Source of the DNA: Amycolatopsis decaplanina DSM 44594
Lineage (GTDB): Bacteria > Actinomycetota > Actinomycetes > Mycobacteriales > Pseudonocardiaceae
DNA length: 64,000 nt
Direction of reading: 5' to 3'
Assembly (NCBI RefSeq): GCF_000342005.1
Contig: NZ_AOHO01000048.1
Span: 186,001-250,000, forward strand
Part shown: positions 28,480 through 37,211 of the stretch, piece by piece
Numbering within the stretch: the first letter of the stretch is position 1
How the letters are laid out: each line of letters opens with the position of its first letter
Notes under the pieces: generated by a model
Databases searched by the model: none
Seen by the model: only the letters and a program-made list of their open reading frames with translations
Told to the model about the DNA's origin: nothing
Made by a program: the position numbers and the translations under genes

Positions 28480-29966
28480 TCTTCGATCGTGAACCCTCTG
28501 TCGGTCGCCGCGCGGCGCTCTTCTTCCGACGACGAATCCTGCGATTCGTTGTAGCCGTACTTGACGCCCTGCTCGACGCCCAGCTCCGTCAGGTTACCGG
28601 CACTGCCGCGGAAAGCGGCCTTGCCGAAGCTGGTCGTGCCGCTCATGCCCATCGCCCGCAGCCCGGCCTCGGTGAGGTTCGTGGTGAGCGCGTCCGCGCC
28701 CTCGCCGCCGACGCCGTACCGGTTCGCGAACTTGTTGGCGGTCTTGGACGCCCCGGTCGCCGGGTTGGCCTTCGTGACGATCTTGGCGAGGGGGTTCTTG
28801 TCGATCTGGTCGGCGAGCCGCTTCTGCAGCCAGTTGCCATCGCGCAGGCCTTCGGTGCGCTCGACGACCTTCTTGAGCGGCCCGTTGCGGAGCGTCTTCA
28901 GGATGTCTTCGAGCTTCTCGATCAACGGCTTGAGCTTGCCGAGCAGCTGCTTGACCTTCATCCCGAGCCGTCCGCCGGTCACCGCGACCTGACCGGCCGT
29001 GGCCGCGCCCGCCGCGCCGACCGAGGCGCCCGCCGTGATCCACGAGGCGGCCAGCGCGGCCAGCCACTCGATGATCAGGCCCATCACCAATTCCTGGATG
29101 ATGTCGATGACGATCTCGACGAACGCGTCGAACAGGTCGGCGGCGATCTCCAGGATCTGCTGCAGCCCGCGGACGTCGTTCGCGAACGCCTTGGCACCAC
29201 CCGAGAACTCGGTCATCTGGCCGCGGAAGGCGTCGCCGGCCTGGCCCTTCCAAGCCTCCTTGGTGCCATCGGCCCGCTTCTGCTCATGCTCGGCGACGCC
29301 GTCGAGCCACTTCGCCGTCTGCTCCCAGCCCTTGGCGGTGCTGCGCATCTGCTCGGGGTCACCGATCGCGGGCTCCAGCACCAGCTCGACCAGCGGGCTG
29401 ATCACGATCCCGATCAGGAAGCCGAGTCCGTTGTCCAAAAAGGACTGGCCGGGGCTCATCACGAGCTGCAGCTGTTCCATCCGCGCGTGCACGGCCGCGA
29501 TCGCGACGTCCGGCGGGCTGCTCGCCCTGGCGACGTCGGAGGACGTGCTGATCCACGAGCTGCCGTAGCCGCCGTTCTGCTCCCAGAACCCCTTGCGGCC
29601 CGAGTCGCCGGCGCTGTTGAGATCGCTCAGGCTGCCGGGGCCGCTGCCGCCGTCGTCCAGCCCGGCGCCGAGACCGGTGATGACCTCGGCGGTGCCCTGG
29701 TTGTGGTCGAGGTAGGTCTTCGCCGCGGTGGTGGTCTTGTCGGCGATCTGGTCCATGAAGGACCTCGCCTGTTCGGCGAGGTCCTGGCACTCTTGCAGCC
29801 CCTCGAAGTACTTGAACGCCATCAGCTCGCCGAGCGGGCCGAAACAGTCGTCCGAGACCCTGGCCTGCTCCAGCAGGCTCGCGAGGCTGCCGAAGTTCCC
29901 CGAGGCCTCTTTGGACCCCGTCGCGTGTGCTGTGAGCGCTTCCGTCTGTACGCCGAAGCCGGTCAC
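28476..29966 (-). CDS. WXG100-like / type VII secretion substrate-like protein
   Basis: A 496-residue, mostly helical protein. The N-terminal 100 residues look like an ESX-type helical domain. A second WXG-like unit is seen at about 235-260 (AWKGQAGDAFRGQM). Then comes a hydrophobic segment of about 50 residues (290-345) and a charged C-terminus ending SEEERRAATDRGFTIEE. It may be an ESX-type scaffold or a toxin-like export substrate, but I see no catalytic motif. It overlaps the YbaB-like gene upstream by four bases and the next gene by four bases. Confidence 0.7.
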   Translation of the reverse strand: MTGFGVQTEALTAHATGSKEASGNFGSLASLLEQARVSDDCFGPLGELMAFKYFEGLQECQDLAEQARSFMDQIADKTTTAAKTYLDHNQGTAEVITGLGAGLDDGGSGPGSLSDLNSAGDSGRKGFWEQNGGYGSSWISTSSDVARASSPPDVAIAAVHARMEQLQLVMSPGQSFLDNGLGFLIGIVISPLVELVLEPAIGDPEQMRSTAKGWEQTAKWLDGVAEHEQKRADGTKEAWKGQAGDAFRGQMTEFSGGAKAFANDVRGLQQILEIAADLFDAFVEIVIDIIQELVMGLIIEWLAALAASWITAGASVGAAGAATAGQVAVTGGRLGMKVKQLLGKLKPLIEKLEDILKTLRNGPLKKVVERTEGLRDGNWLQKRLADQIDKNPLAKIVTKANPATGASKTANKFANRYGVGGEGADALTTNLTEAGLRAMGMSGTTSFGKAAFRGSAGNLTELGVEQGVKYGYNESQDSSSEEERRAATDRGFTIEE

Positions 29967-30445
29967 GAGTCCCTCCGAAGGATCGGGCCGCCGAAGTCGT
30001 CATCGTCGGCGGGAGCGGGACGCGCCGGGCGCGGCGTGCGGACCGGCTGCTGGACGGCCGGTCCGGCGAGGGATTCCGCGGGTGGGGGAGCGCTCGGCCC
30101 GAGCGGTTCGACGTGGGCGTTGAACGCCTCTTTGAACTGCTCCGCGCGGTCGCCGAGGATCGGCTGGACGGTCTGCTGCATCGCGGCCGCCGCCTGCTGC
30201 GTCGCTTCTCTGATCGCGGTGAGGATCTCTTGCTGCAGCGCGGTGTGCGTGCGGTTCATCGCCTTGGGGGACAGCTGGAGTCCCAGCAGGGCACCGGACG
30301 GGGCGACGGTCACCGTCACCGAGCCGTCGGCGTTGCGCGCGGATCCGCGCAGCCCGGCGATCTTGTCCTTCAGTTCCGCGGCTTTGGCGGCCTGCTCCTG
30401 AAACGACCGGATGGCCGCGTCGAGCTTGGCTTCCTGGTCAGCCAT
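29963..30445 (-). CDS. YbaB/EbfC-like protein
   Basis: A 160-residue protein. The first 100 residues match the small YbaB/EbfC fold: a long N-terminal helix, GSVTVTVAPSGALLGLQLSP, and a C-terminal helix. A Pro-rich tail with an acidic DDDD stretch follows. In actinobacteria such proteins often accompany type VII secretion-like genes. It is the first gene of the block and follows a terminator hairpin behind dprE2. Confidence 0.8.
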   Translation of the reverse strand: MADQEAKLDAAIRSFQEQAAKAAELKDKIAGLRGSARNADGSVTVTVAPSGALLGLQLSPKAMNRTHTALQQEILTAIREATQQAAAAMQQTVQPILGDRAEQFKEAFNAHVEPLGPSAPPPAESLAGPAVQQPVRTPRPARPAPADDDDFGGPILRRDS

Positions 30446-30457
30446 CTATTCCTCTCA

Positions 30458-30489
30458 ACCCGGGGACGGATCGGCGTCCGTGCCCGGGT
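30458..30489 (-). terminator. Hairpin after the dprE1-dprE2 operon
   Basis: ACCCGGG-G-ACGGA (30458-30470) pairs with TCCGT-G-CCCGGGT (30477-30489) with one G-G mismatch and a six-base loop. It lies 28 bp after the dprE2 stop and in front of the YbaB-like gene, so it probably separates the two operons. Confidence 0.65.
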
Positions 30490-30517
30490 GAGACGAATGG
30501 AGCAGCGGGCTCGTTCC

Positions 30518-31273
30518 CTAGATCGGCAGTTTCCGGAAGATCGGCCGGGGGATGTGCCGCAGGGCCGACATGACCAGGCGGAACGGCGCGGGCGACCACA
30601 CCAGTTCCTTGCCGGCGCGCGAGGCGGCGACGGCGGTTTCGGCGACCTGCTCGGCGTCCACCGTCAGCGGGGCGTCCTTGAGGCCTTCGGTCATCTTGGT
30701 CCGGACCTGGCCGGAGCGGACGACGGTGATCCGCACGCCGAACTCCGCCAGCGCTTCGCCGAGACCCAGGTAGAAGCCGTCGAAACCGGCCTTGGAGGAG
30801 CCGTAGACGAAGTTCGAGCGGCGGACCCGCTCACCGGCGACCGAGGACAGCGCGATGACCTTGCCGTGCCCCTGCTTCTTGAGCTTGTTCGCCAGCGCGA
30901 CGCCCACGGACACCGCGGCCGTGTAGTTCACGGTCGCCGCTTCGACACCCTTCGCGTGGTCCTGCCACAGCTCTTCCTGGTCGCCGAGCAGGCCGAACGC
31001 CACGACGGTGACGTCGATGTCGCCGCCCTCGAACGCCTTGTCCAGTACGGCGGGGTGGGTGTCCATGGCCTTGGCGTCGAAATCCACGGTGGACACTTCG
31101 GCGCCCTTGTCCTTCAGGCGCTGCGCGGCCGCGTCGAGCCGCGGCGACCGACGTCCGGCCAGCACGACCCGGAGGGGCTTCTCGGACAGGTACTTCTCCG
31201 CGATCGCGAGCGCGATGTCGGAGGTGCCGCCGAGCAGCAGCAGGGACTGGGGGTTGCCCACAGCGTCGATCAC
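30518..31273 (-). CDS. dprE2: Decaprenylphospho-2-keto-ribose reductase
   Basis: A 251-residue SDR enzyme, the NADH-dependent second half of the epimerase that turns decaprenyl-phospho-ribose into decaprenyl-phospho-arabinose. It has [16 protein letters not shown] at the nucleotide-binding site, [24 protein letters not shown] with the catalytic Tyr and Lys, and the C-terminal [13 protein letters not shown] that contacts the membrane. The ATGA overlap with dprE1 gives the order known from Rv3790-Rv3791. Confidence 0.96.
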   Translation of the reverse strand: MIDAVGNPQSLLLLGGTSDIALAIAEKYLSEKPLRVVLAGRRSPRLDAAAQRLKDKGAEVSTVDFDAKAMDTHPAVLDKAFEGGDIDVTVVAFGLLGDQEELWQDHAKGVEAATVNYTAAVSVGVALANKLKKQGHGKVIALSSVAGERVRRSNFVYGSSKAGFDGFYLGLGEALAEFGVRITVVRSGQVRTKMTEGLKDAPLTVDAEQVAETAVAASRAGKELVWSPAPFRLVMSALRHIPRPIFRKLPI

Positions 31274-32640
31274 AGTTCCAACCTTCGGGACATGTCAGAG
31301 GCGAAAACGCCTTCGGGGTCAACGGAAGCGCGGACCTTGCGCCATTCCTCGAGCCGCGGGTACATCTTCGCGAAGTTCTCCGCGGAGGTGCGCGAGTCCT
31401 TCGCCGTGTACAGGCGGCCGCCGAGCGCGAGCACGTCCTCGTCGAGTTCCTGGCAGAACCGGCTCAGCCCGTCCTTGATCGGGAAGTCGAGGCAGACCAT
31501 CCAGCCGGGGTGCGGGAACGACAGCGGCGCCGCGTTGCCCTCGCCCATCTGCTTGAACACGTTGAGGAACGACACGTGTCCGGAGTCCGCGACCTTCTGG
31601 ATGATCCGGCGCAGCGGTTCGTGCGCGTTCAGCGGCGTGCTGAACTGGTACTGCAGGAAACCCTTGGAGCCGTACGCGCGGTTCCACTCGCCGAACAGGT
31701 CGAGCGGGTGGTAGAACGCGGTCAGGCTCTGGATCACCTCGCGCGCGTTCTTCGCGGTCTTGCGGTAGTACAGCTCGCCGATCGCGGAGAACGACAGCTT
31801 GTTCGCCAGTCCGTTCGGGAACACGTCCGGCAGGGTCGCCAGCGTGCCCGGGTTGAACTTGAGCGGGTCGGCCCGCAGCTTGGGCGGCAGTTCGTCCAGC
31901 TTCGCGAGCGAGCCGCGCTGGAAGGCCGCGCGGCCGAGCTTCGCGCCTCGGGAGATCGAGTCGAACCAGCCGGACGAGTACGTGTAGTTGTCCTCGGAGC
32001 CGTCGGTGACCAGCGCCAGTGTCTCGTCGAGGTTCGCCGTGCGCTGGATGTCGGCCTTGAAGTAGGCCGTCTCCGTCTTCGTCATCCGGATCTTGGCGCG
32101 GACGATGATGCCGGTCAGGCCGATGCCGGCCACGGTCGCCCAGAACAGCTCCGCGTCGGGGCCGTCCGGCGTGAGCGTGCGCACCTGCCCGTCGGCGGTG
32201 ACCAGGTCCATCGACACCACGTGGTTGCCGAAGCTGCCGGCCGAGTGGTGGTTCTTGCCGTGGATGTCGTTGGCGATCGCGCCGCCGATGGTCACCTGGC
32301 GCGTGCCCGGCAGCACCGGGACCCACAGGCCGTAGGGCAGGCCCTCGCGCATCAGCTTGTCGAGGCTGACGCCGGCGTCGAGGTCGACGATGCCGGAATC
32401 CGGGTCGATCGAGTGGATGCGGTCCAGCGCGGTCATGTCGACGACCAGGCCGCCCGCGTTCTGCGCCGGGTCGCCGTAGGAGCGGCCGAGACCGCGCGCG
32501 ATGACCCCGCGTTCCCCGGCCCGCGTCACCGCGCGGGCGATGGCTTCCACGTCGGGGGTGCTCAGGACGTCCGCGATGCTCGGCGACGTCCTTGCCCAGC
32601 CCATGAGCGACTGTCGCTGTGTCTTGGGTGCTTGGGTCAC
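31270..32640 (-). CDS. dprE1: Decaprenylphospho-ribose 2-oxidase
   Basis: A 456-residue FAD enzyme of the VAO family. It has [16 protein letters not shown] at the FAD-binding site, [21 protein letters not shown] and a C-terminal [19 protein letters not shown]. Cys383 in the last segment corresponds to the cysteine attacked by benzothiazinones in M. tuberculosis DprE1. It oxidises the 2-OH of decaprenyl-phospho-ribose. The GTG start at 32640 was chosen by length against the family (about 461). It is divergent from gtrA. Confidence 0.96.
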   Translation of the reverse strand: MTQAPKTQRQSLMGWARTSPSIADVLSTPDVEAIARAVTRAGERGVIARGLGRSYGDPAQNAGGLVVDMTALDRIHSIDPDSGIVDLDAGVSLDKLMREGLPYGLWVPVLPGTRQVTIGGAIANDIHGKNHHSAGSFGNHVVSMDLVTADGQVRTLTPDGPDAELFWATVAGIGLTGIIVRAKIRMTKTETAYFKADIQRTANLDETLALVTDGSEDNYTYSSGWFDSISRGAKLGRAAFQRGSLAKLDELPPKLRADPLKFNPGTLATLPDVFPNGLANKLSFSAIGELYYRKTAKNAREVIQSLTAFYHPLDLFGEWNRAYGSKGFLQYQFSTPLNAHEPLRRIIQKVADSGHVSFLNVFKQMGEGNAAPLSFPHPGWMVCLDFPIKDGLSRFCQELDEDVLALGGRLYTAKDSRTSAENFAKMYPRLEEWRKVRASVDPEGVFASDMSRRLEL

Positions 32641-32677
32641 GCCGACCAGGGTAACCACGCCGAACACTGCCCGGAAC

Positions 32678-32705
32678 GTGACCCTGAAGTGCTCGCTTCT
32701 ACACT
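32678..32705 (+). promoter_or_regulatory. Candidate promoter for gtrA-glfT2
   Basis: GTGACC at 32678-32683 and TACACT at 32700-32705 are separated by 16 bp, a fair match to a housekeeping -35/-10 pair. The gtrA start lies 37 bp downstream with GAGGTAGAG before it. Position between divergent dprE1 and gtrA supports it; not tested by any alignment. Confidence 0.4.
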
Positions 32706-32741
32706 TTGCGCATCAGCCCCAGCAGTTTATGAGGTAGAGCA

Positions 32742-33224
32742 GTGGTGGCGACCGACCCGAAAGCCGGCGTGACGGCAGCAGCGCCGTCCTCCCCTGGGCT
32801 GCTCGGGCAGCTCATCCGCTTCGGCCTCATCGGCGGTTTTTGCGCCCTGGTCGATTTCGGCGTCTACCAGGGGCTTCGCGCACTCGGAATGGACGCGACG
32901 CCGTGGGTGGACATCGCCCGCGCCCTCAGCTTCATCGTGGGCACCACGACCGCCTTCTTCCTGAACCGTAAGTTCACCTTCGCCGGTGGACGCCAGGAGG
33001 GCGCACGTCAGATCGGTAGCTTCGTACTTCTGTACGCCGTGACGTTCCTCGTCGCCGTCGGCGTCAACCGCACGATGCTGCACGTCCTGCCGGAGTCGGC
33101 CTGGAAGGCCACCTTCGGCTGGGTCGTTTCGCAGGCAACCGCGACCGTGATCAACTTCGTCATGCTCAAGTGGGTCGTCTTCCGTGAGCCCCGCGACATC
33201 GCCACCAGCACAGAGGAGAACTGA
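32742..33224 (+). CDS. GtrA-family membrane protein, Rv3789-like
   Basis: A 160-residue protein with four helices, typical of the GtrA family: QLIRFGLIGGFCALVDFGVY in helix 1 and SFIVGTTTAFFLNRKFTF in helix 2. Its place beside dprE1 corresponds to Rv3789, which has been linked to arabinan synthesis as a carrier or recruiter. It is six bases before glfT2, so the two are co-transcribed. GTG 32742 and GTG 32745 are both possible starts. Confidence 0.9.
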   Translation: MVATDPKAGVTAAAPSSPGLLGQLIRFGLIGGFCALVDFGVYQGLRALGMDATPWVDIARALSFIVGTTTAFFLNRKFTFAGGRQEGARQIGSFVLLYAVTFLVAVGVNRTMLHVLPESAWKATFGWVVSQATATVINFVMLKWVVFREPRDIATSTEEN

Positions 33225-33230
33225 GGATTC

Positions 33231-35156
33231 ATGCCCGGTAAAGCCGCCGTCACCGGAGAGGCCCCGAGCGCCATGGTGAGCACTATCGACGACACCCGCT
33301 TCGCGGAACGCACCCCGCAGGGCCGTCTCACCGCGCAGCGCGGGCTCTACGCCGGCCCGGCCCCCATCGTCAGCAAGGACCTCTACGCCGAGCTCGAATG
33401 GGGCAGTGCCGTGCGCGAGCGCGCGGGCATCGCCATCGAGCCGGCGTCGAAGGTGTCCGGCAACACCTATTTCGGGCGCTTCCCCGCGAGCTACTGGCAG
33501 CGCTGGACCGACGTGACCGAGGTCCAGGTCGAAGCCGTCGTCACCGGTGACGGCCAGCTGTCCGTCGGCGCCTCCGACATCGAGGGCGACCCCCGCGTGG
33601 TCGCCGCCGAGGTCGTCGCGGGCGCGAAGCAGCAGAAGGTGACGCTCACCGCGAAGCTCGACAAGTTCTACGACGGCGGCGCGCTCTGGCTGGACCTCGA
33701 GACCGAGGGCGGCCAGTCGCTGCGTGTCGAGAAGGTCCGCTGGACGGTCGAGGCGCCGGAGAAGATCCGCCCGACCGCGGTGACCATCTGCACGATGAAC
33801 CGGGCCGACGACTGCCTGTCGAACCTGCAGGCGCTCGCCGCCGACGTCTCCTCGCTGGAGACGCTCGACGCGATCTACGTCGCCGACCAGGGCACCGACC
33901 TCGTCGAGTCGCGCGACGGCTTCGAGCAGGTCGCGAAGGACCTCGGCGACAAGCTGCACTACATCAAGCAGCCGAACCTCGGCGGCGCCGGCGGGTTCAC
34001 CCGCGGCCTCTACGAGGTCGCCGGGCACACCGAGACCGAGCACGCGAACGTCCTGTTCATGGACGACGACGTGCTGCTGGAGCCGGATCTGGTGATCCGG
34101 ATGACCGCGTTCTCCAACCGCACGGTCAACCCGGTCATCGTCGGCGGGCAGATGCTGAACCTGCTGCACCCGAACCAGCTGCACGTCGGCGCCGAGTACG
34201 CCCGGCTGAACACGCTGGAGCCCGGCCAGCCGGTCCAGCACTCGCTCTCGACCGCCGACCTGCTCGGCGTCGACGAGGAGACCCTCAAGCCGAACCGCCA
34301 GGAACGCCGCCTCGACGCCGGGTACAACGGCTGGTGGTCGTGCCTGATCCCGTACGAGGTCGTCAAGGCCACGGGCTACCCGCTGCCGTTCTTCTTCCAG
34401 TGGGACGACGCGGAGTACAGCTACCGCGCCCGCGCGCACGGCTTCCCCACGGTCACCCTTCCGGGCGCCGGCGTCTGGCACGCCGACTTCCACTGGAAGG
34501 ACTGGGACGAGTGGCACCGCTACTTCAACCTGCGGAACTCGATCATCACCGCCGCGCTGCACTCGCCGTTCAACCTGAACCTGCTCTCGCGCGTGCTCAT
34601 CGCGCAGCTGGTCCGGTACCTGCTCGGCATGCAGTACGGCCTGTCCGCCACGCTGATCAAGGCCGTCGAGGACTTCCTCGAGGGGCCGGAGGTCCTGCGT
34701 GACGGCGGCGTCGCCGCGATGAAGGAGATCCGCCGGATCCGCGACGAGTACCCCGAGACCAAGCGGCACAAGGCCACCGACGTCCCGGGCATCGCGTCGA
34801 ACGACATCGGCATCATCAACAGCGCGCCGCGGCCCAGCATGCAGCGTCTGGTGCTGATCAAGCGGATCCTCGACCGGGTGCTCGGCCGCAGCCGCCACTC
34901 GCTCGGCGCGATCCCGATCGACGAAGCCCACTGGTGGCACGTCGCGACCTTCGACACCGCCGTCGTCACCGACGCTTCGCAGGAAGGTGTGCGGGTCCGC
35001 TCGTACGACCGCGCGAAGATGTTCGACCTGGCGCGCCGCGGCGCGAAGGTGATCCAGCGGCTTCGCAAGGAAGGCGCGGCGGTGCAGGAGCAGTACAAGC
35101 GCGCCATGCCCGAGCTGACCTCGCGGGACAACTGGAAGCGGCTTTACGAGCTGTAA
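33231..35156 (+). CDS. glfT2: Polymerising galactofuranosyltransferase GlfT2
   Basis: A 641-residue bifunctional transferase that extends the galactan with alternating beta-1,5 and beta-1,6 galactofuranose. An N-terminal beta-sandwich (to about 170) precedes a GT-A domain with TICTMNRADDC, the metal-binding Asp278-Asp280 (FMDDDVLLEPD), the catalytic WDDAEY at 391-396 and His417 (VWHADFHW). A helical C-terminal domain supports oligomerisation. The length agrees with Rv3808c. It follows gtrA directly and ends before a palindrome-rich gap. Confidence 0.96.
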   Translation: MPGKAAVTGEAPSAMVSTIDDTRFAERTPQGRLTAQRGLYAGPAPIVSKDLYAELEWGSAVRERAGIAIEPASKVSGNTYFGRFPASYWQRWTDVTEVQVEAVVTGDGQLSVGASDIEGDPRVVAAEVVAGAKQQKVTLTAKLDKFYDGGALWLDLETEGGQSLRVEKVRWTVEAPEKIRPTAVTICTMNRADDCLSNLQALAADVSSLETLDAIYVADQGTDLVESRDGFEQVAKDLGDKLHYIKQPNLGGAGGFTRGLYEVAGHTETEHANVLFMDDDVLLEPDLVIRMTAFSNRTVNPVIVGGQMLNLLHPNQLHVGAEYARLNTLEPGQPVQHSLSTADLLGVDEETLKPNRQERRLDAGYNGWWSCLIPYEVVKATGYPLPFFFQWDDAEYSYRARAHGFPTVTLPGAGVWHADFHWKDWDEWHRYFNLRNSIITAALHSPFNLNLLSRVLIAQLVRYLLGMQYGLSATLIKAVEDFLEGPEVLRDGGVAAMKEIRRIRDEYPETKRHKATDVPGIASNDIGIINSAPRPSMQRLVLIKRILDRVLGRSRHSLGAIPIDEAHWWHVATFDTAVVTDASQEGVRVRSYDRAKMFDLARRGAKVIQRLRKEGAAVQEQYKRAMPELTSRDNWKRLYEL

Positions 35157-35197
35157 GCAGTAGCTCGGGGCGGCTTCCGGTGTCGTGAATGGCACAG

Positions 35198-35254
35198 CCA
35201 TGATCAACGGAGGATCGGGGACGTTGAGTGTCCCGGATCCTCCGTTGATCATGG
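35198..35254. repeat. Palindrome with conserved loop, copy 1
   Basis: CCATGATCAACGGAGGATC (35198-35216) pairs with 35236-35254; an inner GGGAC/GTCCC continues the stem with one G-G mismatch. The loop reads GTTGAGT within CGTTGAGTGTCC. It probably terminates glfT2. The same loop occurs in the second hairpin 27 bp downstream. Confidence 0.7.
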
Positions 35255-35280
35255 TCCGGGACCGGCGCCACGTCGTGTCG

Positions 35281-35319
35281 ATGAAGGAATTGGGGCGTTG
35301 AGTGTCCTGATTCCTTCAT
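35281..35319. repeat. Palindrome with conserved loop, copy 2
   Basis: ATGAAGGAAT (35281-35290) pairs with ATTCCTTCAT (35310-35319). The 19-base loop again contains GGGGCGTTGAGTGTCC. The stems of the two copies are unrelated while the loop is almost identical, the reverse of what a plain terminator would conserve. Confidence 0.65.
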
Positions 35320-35462
35320 AGACTGGCCCGATACCCGCTGGGATCGTCGCCGCGCTGATCGCGGCCAACGGCAGCACGTCGGTACTCTCCGGACGACACC
35401 CCCAGTGGCTCGTCCGGGAAGCAAGTCCGGCCGGCTGAGCCGAGGGAACTCTTCTCCCGGCG

Positions 35463-35705
35463 CTAGTGGAGGCCGAACACTCTCGTCTTGCGGTTGAGGT
35501 CGTCGATGTAGGCGGCGGCGACGTGGGAGAAGTTGATCGCCACCTCGGAGCCGTCCTTCGTCTGGATCGTCTGCACCGAACCGGTGCGGACGAAATGCGA
35601 GAGATCCTTGGTCAGCCGTTCGGTTTCTTCCACCGTGAGCGCGAAGAGCAGCGGCTCGCCGCCGGCGGCGAGATGGAGGACGAGCGCGGGTTTCTGGTCT
35701 GCCAT
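35463..35705 (-). CDS. Small hypothetical protein
   Basis: An 80-residue protein starting MADQKPALVLHLA. It has two or three beta strands and two helices (EETERLTKDLSHFV) and no signal peptide or membrane helix. I do not recognise the family. It is divergent from the EspG-like gene by 109 bp and may belong to the same type VII-associated block. Confidence 0.6.
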   Translation of the reverse strand: MADQKPALVLHLAAGGEPLLFALTVEETERLTKDLSHFVRTGSVQTIQTKDGSEVAINFSHVAAAYIDDLNRKTRVFGLH

Positions 35706-35814
35706 GAATCCATGGCACCAGCCTTGATCGCGGCCGGGCAAGCGGGTTCGCTGCGGGCGTACCGGGTGCGTGGACTACGTTCGACCCCGACGAACAAGAC
35801 ACCCGCGGGGGGAA

Positions 35815-36585
35815 ATGGCGATGCCGCATTCGTTCTCGCTGTCGCTGGCGGCGGTGGACATCCTGCTCGAACACGGCCGGTTCGGGCCGGCGCCCGTCCC
35901 GTTCGAGGTCCCGCACATCGGCACGACGACCGATCAGCGCGCGATGGTGCGTGAGGCCGTTTTCCGCGACCTGGAAGGCCGCGGCATGATGCGCGGCGGC
36001 AGGCTCGACGCGGATGTCGAGCTCGCGATCGCCACGTTCGTCAACCCGCAGCTCGCCGTCTGGGCGGTCGCGCAGATGGACAAGGACAAGCAGCTGTTCG
36101 CGAGGGCGGCGACGAACGGGCAGTTCGCGGTCGTCGTGCGCCAGGACGAGAACCTGCTCGTGTTCGAGGAGACCAGGCCGACCGCGATCGTCGCGTCGAT
36201 CGTCGATCTGCTGCCGCTCACCCCGGCGGGTCCCGGCCAGTCGGTCACCATCGCGAAGCCGGTGAGCGCGCCGAAGCGTCCTCGTAACGACGACGCGTAC
36301 GACCCCTTCGCCCAGGTCAGCGGGCCCCGGTCGCACGGATCGAACCCGCAGCAGCGGCAGGTGGAGCGGATCTTCGAGAAGCCGAAGACGCGGGTGGGCC
36401 AGTTCAGCGTGTTCATCCGCGGCGGCCAGGTCTTCCCGCCGCTGGCGTGGTTCGACACCGAAGCGGGCCGGTTCATGATGACCTCGCGCCAGGCGGCCGA
36501 CGGGCAAAGCTGGCTGACCTACGCTCCCGCCGACAACGCCAGGATCGCGCAGCAGCTGTATGCCCAGCTCGAAGGGCAGTTCTGA
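35815..36585 (+). CDS. ESX secretion-associated protein EspG family
   Basis: A 256-residue soluble protein with the EspG pattern: N-terminal FSLSLAAVDILLEHGRFG, LATFVNPQLAVWAV-type strands, a central strand VVVRQDENLLVFEE, and a C-terminal helix ADNARIAQQLYAQLEGQF. EspG proteins are cytosolic chaperones for PE/PPE or ESX substrates. No ESX core genes (eccA-E, mycP) are in the window. The start at ATG 35815 has GGGGGGAA just upstream; ATG 35821 is possible. Confidence 0.82.
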   Translation: MAMPHSFSLSLAAVDILLEHGRFGPAPVPFEVPHIGTTTDQRAMVREAVFRDLEGRGMMRGGRLDADVELAIATFVNPQLAVWAVAQMDKDKQLFARAATNGQFAVVVRQDENLLVFEETRPTAIVASIVDLLPLTPAGPGQSVTIAKPVSAPKRPRNDDAYDPFAQVSGPRSHGSNPQQRQVERIFEKPKTRVGQFSVFIRGGQVFPPLAWFDTEAGRFMMTSRQAADGQSWLTYAPADNARIAQQLYAQLEGQF

Positions 36586-36728
36586 ACCATCGGGAACCGG
36601 GGTGACGCCCGTTTCGTCACAGTTCCGGAGATCTTCGGTGATCGGAGAATCACCGCTGCGCCGAGTGCCCGGCTAGTAGACTGCCGGGCGGTACGCACGG
36701 GCGAGCAGACGATGCAGTGGGGCGGGCG

Positions 36729-37205
36729 ATGGCTTTCGAAGCGGACGGCGGACAGGCGGCACCGGACTTCTCGATGGGCTCCGCCATGGGTGCGGCGGCC
36801 AAGTACGTGGAGGCGGGCGGGCTGAACCAGGCCGCGATCGCCAAAGTAAGCGCGGAGACCCAGAAGCTGGTGGCGGCCGCGAAGAGCGGTGGGTTCAAGA
36901 TCAGCGCCGAAGGCGTCAAGCCGCTGCGTGAAGCGCTCGCCAACATGTCCGAAGAGCTCAGCGCGCTGAAGATCAAGACCATGGCGCTGAACGACGCCCC
37001 CCAGTTGGGTGGCCACCCGTATGCGAAGGCGGTCGCCGCCCACGACCACAAGGGCGCCGCCCAGTCCGCCAACTCCGCGAGCGCGATCATCGGGCAGTTC
37101 GAGCAGGTGGTCAAGGACGCCGACGAGGCGCTGGCCAGGGCGGCCGGACTGTACAAGGACGTCGAAGACCGGGCGGTCGACGCCACCAACAAGATCCGGA
37201 CCTGA
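36729..37205 (+). CDS. Helical ESX-like hypothetical protein
   Basis: A 158-residue, mostly alpha-helical Ala/Lys-rich protein without a signal peptide. It starts MAFEADGGQAAPDFSMGSAMG and contains two long helices (about 35-80 and 110-155), a shape close to WXG100-type proteins, but no clear WXG. It lies between the EspG-like and DUF3558 genes, six bases before the latter. It is probably a small secreted partner or chaperone; the function is unknown. Confidence 0.65.
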   Translation: MAFEADGGQAAPDFSMGSAMGAAAKYVEAGGLNQAAIAKVSAETQKLVAAAKSGGFKISAEGVKPLREALANMSEELSALKIKTMALNDAPQLGGHPYAKAVAAHDHKGAAQSANSASAIIGQFEQVVKDADEALARAAGLYKDVEDRAVDATNKIRT

Positions 37206-37211
37206 GGGACG

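Larger units (their letters stand above)
35157..35462. other. Intergenic region with two hairpins
   Basis: A gap of about 306 bp between the convergent ends of glfT2 and a small gene. The first half carries the two loop-sharing hairpins described separately. In the second half (35320-35462) I see no gene and no clear signal. Confidence 0.6.

Noticed and set aside
32727..35252. An 841-codon open frame on the minus strand opposite gtrA and glfT2
   Set aside because: It is the antisense shadow of two clear genes; its translation is Arg/Asp/Val-rich without any domain pattern, as expected from high-GC codon bias.
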